Shown here: positions 13,551 to 16,544 of the stretch, one piece after another
Layout of the letters: the number at the start of each line of letters is the position of its first letter
Numbering within the stretch: the stretch's first letter is position 1
Assembly (NCBI GenBank): GCA_903873565.1
Contig: CAIQOY010000014.1
Span: 1-16,544, forward strand
DNA: 16,544 nucleotides
Reading direction: 5' to 3'
DNA from: an uncultured Actinomycetes bacterium
GTDB taxonomy: Bacteria > Actinomycetota > Thermoleophilia > Gaiellales > F1-60-MAGs149
The notes under the pieces: generated by a model
Databases searched by the model: none
What the model saw: only the letters and a program-made list of their open reading frames with translations
Told to the model about the DNA's origin: nothing
Position numbers and translations under genes: made by a program

Positions 13551-14296
13551 ACGGGCAGAGCGTAGGCCCGTCCGGCGTTCGCGCGCACCTGGGCGGCGAG
13601 CTCCGCGGGCTCCTGGCCGCGCACCCGGGCCACCGCATCCAGGGTGTGCAGCACGTAGGCGGGCTCGTTCGGCTCGCCGCGGTGCGGGACGGGCGTCAGG
13701 TACGGCGCGTCGGTCTCGAGCAGGATCCGGTCGGCGGGGCAGCGCGCCGCGGCGTGCAGCAGGTCGTGCGCCTTGGGGTAGGTGGCGTTGCCCGCGAACG
13801 AGCACCACCAGCCGTTGGCGATCGCCTCGTCGAGGCGCGCCGGCACGGAGAAGCAGTGCAGGATCACCCGCTCGGGCCCCTCCGCCGCGAGCAGCCGGAA
13901 GCACTCCTCGTCGGCGTCGCGGCAGTGGATCACCACCGTCATGGCGAGCTCGCGGGCGATCGCCAGCTGCGCCCGGAAGGCCTCGACCTGGCGCTCCCAC
14001 GGGGCGCGGTCGCGGAAGGCGTCGAGGCCGGTCTCGCCGATCGCCACGCAGCGCGGGTGCGCGGCGCGCGCCCGCACCAGCGCCTCGACCGCGTCGGACC
14101 ACTCGTCGGCGGAGTTCGGGTGCAGGCCGGCCGTGGTCCAGATCCCGGGCTCGTCGAGGAGCGGCGTGACGGCCGCCATCTCCTCGGCGCTGGAGCCGAT
14201 CGTGACGACCTCCTGCACGCCGGCGGCGCGGGCGCGGGCCATGACCTCGAGCGGCGGGTCGGCGCAGCTCGTCAGGTGGGTGTGGCAGTCGATCAG
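13547..14296 (-). CDS. tatD: TatD-family metal-dependent hydrolase, CTG start likely
   Basis: This 249-residue TIM-barrel hydrolase belongs to the TatD family, metal-dependent nucleases/phosphoesterases. All ligands are present: His5 and His7 (IDCHTHL), Glu88 (IGETGLD), His124 (VVIHCRDA), His147 (LHCFS) and Asp196 (ETDAPYLTP). The start is unusual. The essential HxH lies only five codons after the metG stop, and in this frame there is no ATG, GTG or TTG between that motif and far inside metG. The only near-cognate codon is the CTG at 14296-14294, which overlaps the metG TGA (CTGA). That gives M-I-D-C-H-T-H, a normal TatD N-terminus. The next ATG (residue 19) would delete the HxH. Translation is probably coupled to metG. 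Confidence 0.93.
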   Translation of the reverse strand: MIDCHTHLTSCADPPLEVMARARAAGVQEVVTIGSSAEEMAAVTPLLDEPGIWTTAGLHPNSADEWSDAVEALVRARAAHPRCVAIGETGLDAFRDRAPWERQVEAFRAQLAIARELAMTVVIHCRDADEECFRLLAAEGPERVILHCFSVPARLDEAIANGWWCSFAGNATYPKAHDLLHAAARCPADRILLETDAPYLTPVPHRGEPNEPAYVLHTLDAVARVRGQEPAELAAQVRANAGRAYALPV

Positions 14297-15822
14297 GACG
14301 CCGCGCCCCCGAGCGGCTCCTCCACCCGGGGGAAGAGCGGCTCCGTGCCCGGCACCACGGCGCCCGCGGGCAGCCGGCCGGCGGTGGCCTCGGACCAGTC
14401 GAGGTCGGGGCCCGCGCCGAGCGCGGCGAGGATGCGGGGGGCCGAGGCCGGCAGGAACGCGGCCAGGAGCACCGTGCAGGCGCGCGTGCCGTCGAGCAGC
14501 GTGTAGAGGACGCCGGCCAGCTCGTCGGCGCGGTCGGGGTCCTTGGCCAGGGTCCAGGGCGCGCGCTCCTCGACGAAGCGGTTGAGCAGCCGCACGACCT
14601 CCCAGGCCGCCTCGAGCGCCTCGGTCAGCTCCAGCTCGCCGACGTGGCGCCCGACGGCCTCGCGGGCGGTCTCGACGGCCGCCGCGACGTCCGCGTCGCA
14701 GGCCGCGTCGGGCACCCGGCCGTCGACGTACTTGCCGACCATCGCCGTGACGCGGCTGACGAGGTTGCCGAGGTCGTTGGCGAGCTCCGCGTGGTAGCGC
14801 TCGTGGACGGCGTCGTACGAGATGCCGCCGTCGCCGCCGAAGCGGACGTCGCGCAGGAGGTAGTAGCGCAGCGCGTCGACGCCGTAGGCGTCGATCACGG
14901 CGAAGGGGTCGAGCACGTTGCCGACCGACTTCGACATCTTCGCCTCGCGCACCGTCAGGTAGCCGTGGATCATCAGCCGCTCGGGCAGCTCCATCTCGGC
15001 GCCCATCAGCATCGCCGGCCAGATCACGGCGTGGAACTTGAGGATGTCCTTGGCCAGGAGCTGCCAGCGGGGCGGCCAGTAGCGGGGCGCCAGGTCCTCG
15101 CCGGGGCGCGCGTAGGACATCGCGGAGCGGTAGTTGAGGAGCGCGTCGAACCAGACGTAGCAGGTCTGCTCGGGCGCCCACGGGAGCGGCACGCCCCAGT
15201 CGATCGAGGCCCTCGACAGGGACACGTCCTCGAGCCCGCCGGCCACGAAGGAGCGCGCCTCGTTGAAGCGCGAGGCCGGGCTGACGAAGCCCGGGTTGGC
15301 GTCGAAGTGGGCGAGCAGGCGCTCCTGGAACGCGCTCAGCCGGAAGAACCAGTTCGACTCCTGCAGCCACTCCGGCTTCGTGCCGTGGTCGGGGCAGAGC
15401 CCGTCGACGAGGTCCTCCTCCTTGTAGAAGGCCTCGCAGCCCGTGCAGTAGAGGCCCTCGTAGACGCCCTCGTAGACGTGGCCGTTGTCCTTCAGGGTCT
15501 GCAGGAAGGACTGCACGTAGGCGATGTGGCCCGGGTCGGTCGTGCGGATGAAGAAGTCGGGGGTGGCCAGCACGTCGTCGGTCATGCGCCGGAAGGCGGC
15601 CGAGTTCTCGTCGACGAAGGCCTGCGGCGTCATGCCGCGCTCGGCGGCCACCCGCGCGTTCTTGTCGCCGTGCTCGTCGGTGCCGGTCAGGAAGAAGACG
15701 TCCTCGCCGCGCTGGCGCATGTGCCGCGCGTAGGTGTCGGCCGCGATCGTCGTGTACGCGTGGCCGAGGTGCGGCTGCGCGTTGACGTAGTAGATCGGCG
15801 TCGTCAGGTAGGCGGAGGCCAC
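14293..15822 (-). CDS. metG: Methionyl-tRNA synthetase
   Basis: This 509-residue class I synthetase charges tRNA-Met. The HIGH motif is HLGH at 18-21 and the KMSKS loop is intact at 295-299. A single zinc knuckle is formed by Cys126, Cys129, Cys143 and His146 (CTGC...CPDH), a C-C-C-H variant of the usual four cysteines. The anticodon-binding helical domain (about 360-490) has LNRFVEERAPWTLAKD, a typical family motif. There is no C-terminal Trbp111-like domain, so it is the short form. The GTG start at 15822 is 6 nt after TACCCT with no Shine-Dalgarno sequence. The frame stays open to 16431, but that part lies over rsmI and is not MetG-like. The gene is 38 bp downstream of rsmI. Confidence 0.96.
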   Translation of the reverse strand: MASAYLTTPIYYVNAQPHLGHAYTTIAADTYARHMRQRGEDVFFLTGTDEHGDKNARVAAERGMTPQAFVDENSAAFRRMTDDVLATPDFFIRTTDPGHIAYVQSFLQTLKDNGHVYEGVYEGLYCTGCEAFYKEEDLVDGLCPDHGTKPEWLQESNWFFRLSAFQERLLAHFDANPGFVSPASRFNEARSFVAGGLEDVSLSRASIDWGVPLPWAPEQTCYVWFDALLNYRSAMSYARPGEDLAPRYWPPRWQLLAKDILKFHAVIWPAMLMGAEMELPERLMIHGYLTVREAKMSKSVGNVLDPFAVIDAYGVDALRYYLLRDVRFGGDGGISYDAVHERYHAELANDLGNLVSRVTAMVGKYVDGRVPDAACDADVAAAVETAREAVGRHVGELELTEALEAAWEVVRLLNRFVEERAPWTLAKDPDRADELAGVLYTLLDGTRACTVLLAAFLPASAPRILAALGAGPDLDWSEATAGRLPAGAVVPGTEPLFPRVEEPLGGAAS

Positions 15823-15828
15823 GGCCGA

Positions 15829-15834
15829 AGGGTA
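15829..15834 (-). promoter_or_regulatory. Possible -10 box of metG, leaderless type
   Basis: TACCCT on the minus strand fits the actinobacterial TANNNT pattern and ends 6 nt before the metG GTG; there is no Shine-Dalgarno sequence and no clear -35. If used, metG-tatD-rsmA-ispE have their own promoter apart from rsmI. Confidence 0.45.
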
Positions 15835-15860
15835 TCCGCCATGGCCGGGCCGGCCCGCCG

Positions 15861-16544
15861 CTAGGGGCGGTAGAGGTCGCGCGCCGAGCGGCCCGTCAGC
15901 AGCGCCACGAGCCGGGCCGCGTCCTTCGCGCCGAGGCCGCGCTCGCGCAGCTCGGCGAGCGCCGACTCGACCGCGTGGTCGCCCGCGGCGGGGGCCTCGA
16001 CGGCGCCCAGCACGAGCGCGACCTCGCCCTTCGGCGGCGCGGCGAAGCGCGCGGCGAGGTCGGCGGCGGTGCCGCGGGCCACCTCCTCGTGCAGCTTGGT
16101 CAGCTCGCGGCAGACGGCGACGGGGCGCTCGGGGGCGCGCGCGGCGACCACGGCGAGGGTGGCGGGCAGGCGCTTGGGCGACTCGAAGGCGACCAGGGTC
16201 GCGCCCCAGCCGTCGGCCTCGTCGAGGACGCGGCCGATCGCCGCGGCGCCGCGCGGCAGGAAGCCGAGGAAGGCGAAGCGGTCGGCGGGCAGCCCCGAGG
16301 CCACCAGGGCCGTGGTCACGGCGTCGGGACCGGGCAGCACCTCGACCTCCACGCCCGCGGCGATCGCGGCGCGCACGAGCGCCCCGCCGGGGTCGGAGAC
16401 GAGCGGCATGCCGGCGTCGGTGACGAGGCACAGGTGCTCGCCGGCCGCGAGGCGCTCGACGAGGCCCGGCAGCGCCCGCTCCTCGCGGTGGGCCTCGACC
16501 ACGGACATCGGCACGTCGATCCCGAGGCCGTGGAGCAGGGCGCC
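15861..16544 (-). CDS. rsmI: 16S rRNA (cytidine1402-2'-O)-methyltransferase, missing its N-terminus at the window edge
   Basis: These 228 codons are the C-terminal four-fifths of RsmI, which methylates the ribose of C1402 in the 16S rRNA decoding centre using SAM. The frame is open through the right edge; full-length RsmI is about 280 residues, so some 50 N-terminal residues lie outside. Tetrapyrrole-methylase-fold landmarks are VTDAGMPLVSDPG, where most homologues have 'sDAGtPlisDPG', then VLPGPDAVTTALVASGLP, then FAFLGFLPR, and the late VCRELTKLHEEVARG. The C-terminal helical tail ends LTGRSARDLYRP. It is the first visible gene of the rsmI-metG-tatD-rsmA-ispE run, a common bacterial neighbourhood. 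The GTG at 16514 is internal and not the true start. Confidence 0.94.
   Translation of the reverse strand, partial: GALLHGLGIDVPMSVVEAHREERALPGLVERLAAGEHLCLVTDAGMPLVSDPGGALVRAAIAAGVEVEVLPGPDAVTTALVASGLPADRFAFLGFLPRGAAAIGRVLDEADGWGATLVAFESPKRLPATLAVVAARAPERPVAVCRELTKLHEEVARGTAADLAARFAAPPKGEVALVLGAVEAPAAGDHAVESALAELRERGLGAKDAARLVALLTGRSARDLYRP

Noticed and set aside
13500..14330. A ribonuclease M5 gene (rnmV) between tatD and rsmA, as in many genomes
   Set aside because: tatD and rsmA overlap by ATGA, leaving no room; the gene is absent from this neighbourhood.
14644..15864. Plus-strand open frame of 406 codons opposite metG
   Set aside because: metG is intact with HLGH, KMSKS and zinc ligands; the plus frame has none of these and no recognisable domain.
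15823..16431. N-terminal extension of MetG up to 16431
   Set aside because: The frame is open but lies over rsmI, reads as Arg/Gly-rich noise, and MetG families begin just before the HLGH motif.
1..16544. Mobile element, phage, CRISPR array or horizontally acquired defence island
   Set aside because: No transposase, integrase, phage or Cas-like motif, no regularly spaced repeats, and base composition is uniform apart from short promoter spots.

Overview
The window is very GC-rich (most third codon positions are G or C) and gene-dense. Many starts are GTG, neighbouring genes often overlap by 4 bp (GTGA, ATGA, CTGA), and several start codons lie 6-7 nt after a -10-like hexamer with no Shine-Dalgarno sequence. 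Together with the protein character (a mycobacterial Ami1/Rv3717-like amidase, a MerR-type HTH fused to a TOBE domain, TetR regulators) this points to a high-GC actinobacterium. Class Thermoleophilia (Solirubrobacterales relatives) is my best guess, but it is an inference and not demonstrated. I see no insertion sequence, phage gene, CRISPR array or rRNA. All other than one or two genes look like ordinary chromosomal content.

Layout. (1) 1-3789, minus strand: a polyamine-type ABC importer operon, potA-potD-potB-potC, with potC cut by the left edge. It has a good promoter (TTGCAA-16-CATAAT) and a long perfect hairpin between potD and potB. (2) 3931-4542, plus: a divergent TetR-family regulator, the obvious candidate to control the importer. 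(3) 4588-6041, plus: a translationally coupled pair, a small unknown protein and a degenerate SAM-methyltransferase-like protein. (4) 6038-6805, minus: a 2-keto-4-pentenoate hydratase/FAH-fold enzyme, convergent with (3) and divergent from (5), an unknown conserved-looking 201-aa protein at 6843-7448. (5) 7453-9377, minus: modA-modB followed by a MerR-HTH/TOBE (molbindin) regulator. No modC ATPase gene is present. A perfect 21-bp palindrome sits over the -35 region of the modA promoter and is a strong candidate molybdate operator. (6) 9464-10636, plus: an enolase-superfamily (glucarate-dehydratase-like) protein with altered active-site positions. (7) 10661-10731, minus: tRNA-Gln(UUG). (8) 10770-16544, minus: a housekeeping run in transcription order rsmI (cut by the right edge), metG, tatD, rsmA, ispE, a four-helix membrane protein and an exported Ami1-like N-acetylmuramoyl-L-alanine amidase.

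How the genes fit together. The two transport loci each carry a plausible local regulator: TetR for the polyamine-type importer and HTH-TOBE for modAB. The rsmI-to-ispE run is the common bacterial rsmI-metG-tatD-(rnmV)-ksgA-ispE neighbourhood, here without rnmV, and extended at its 3' end by two cell-envelope genes coupled through overlaps. The best leads are the modA palindrome with its presumed HTH-TOBE partner, the repeated leaderless-start architecture, the absence of modC, the potD-potB hairpin, the CTG start of tatD, the odd enolase active site, and the unknown-plus-methyltransferase pair.
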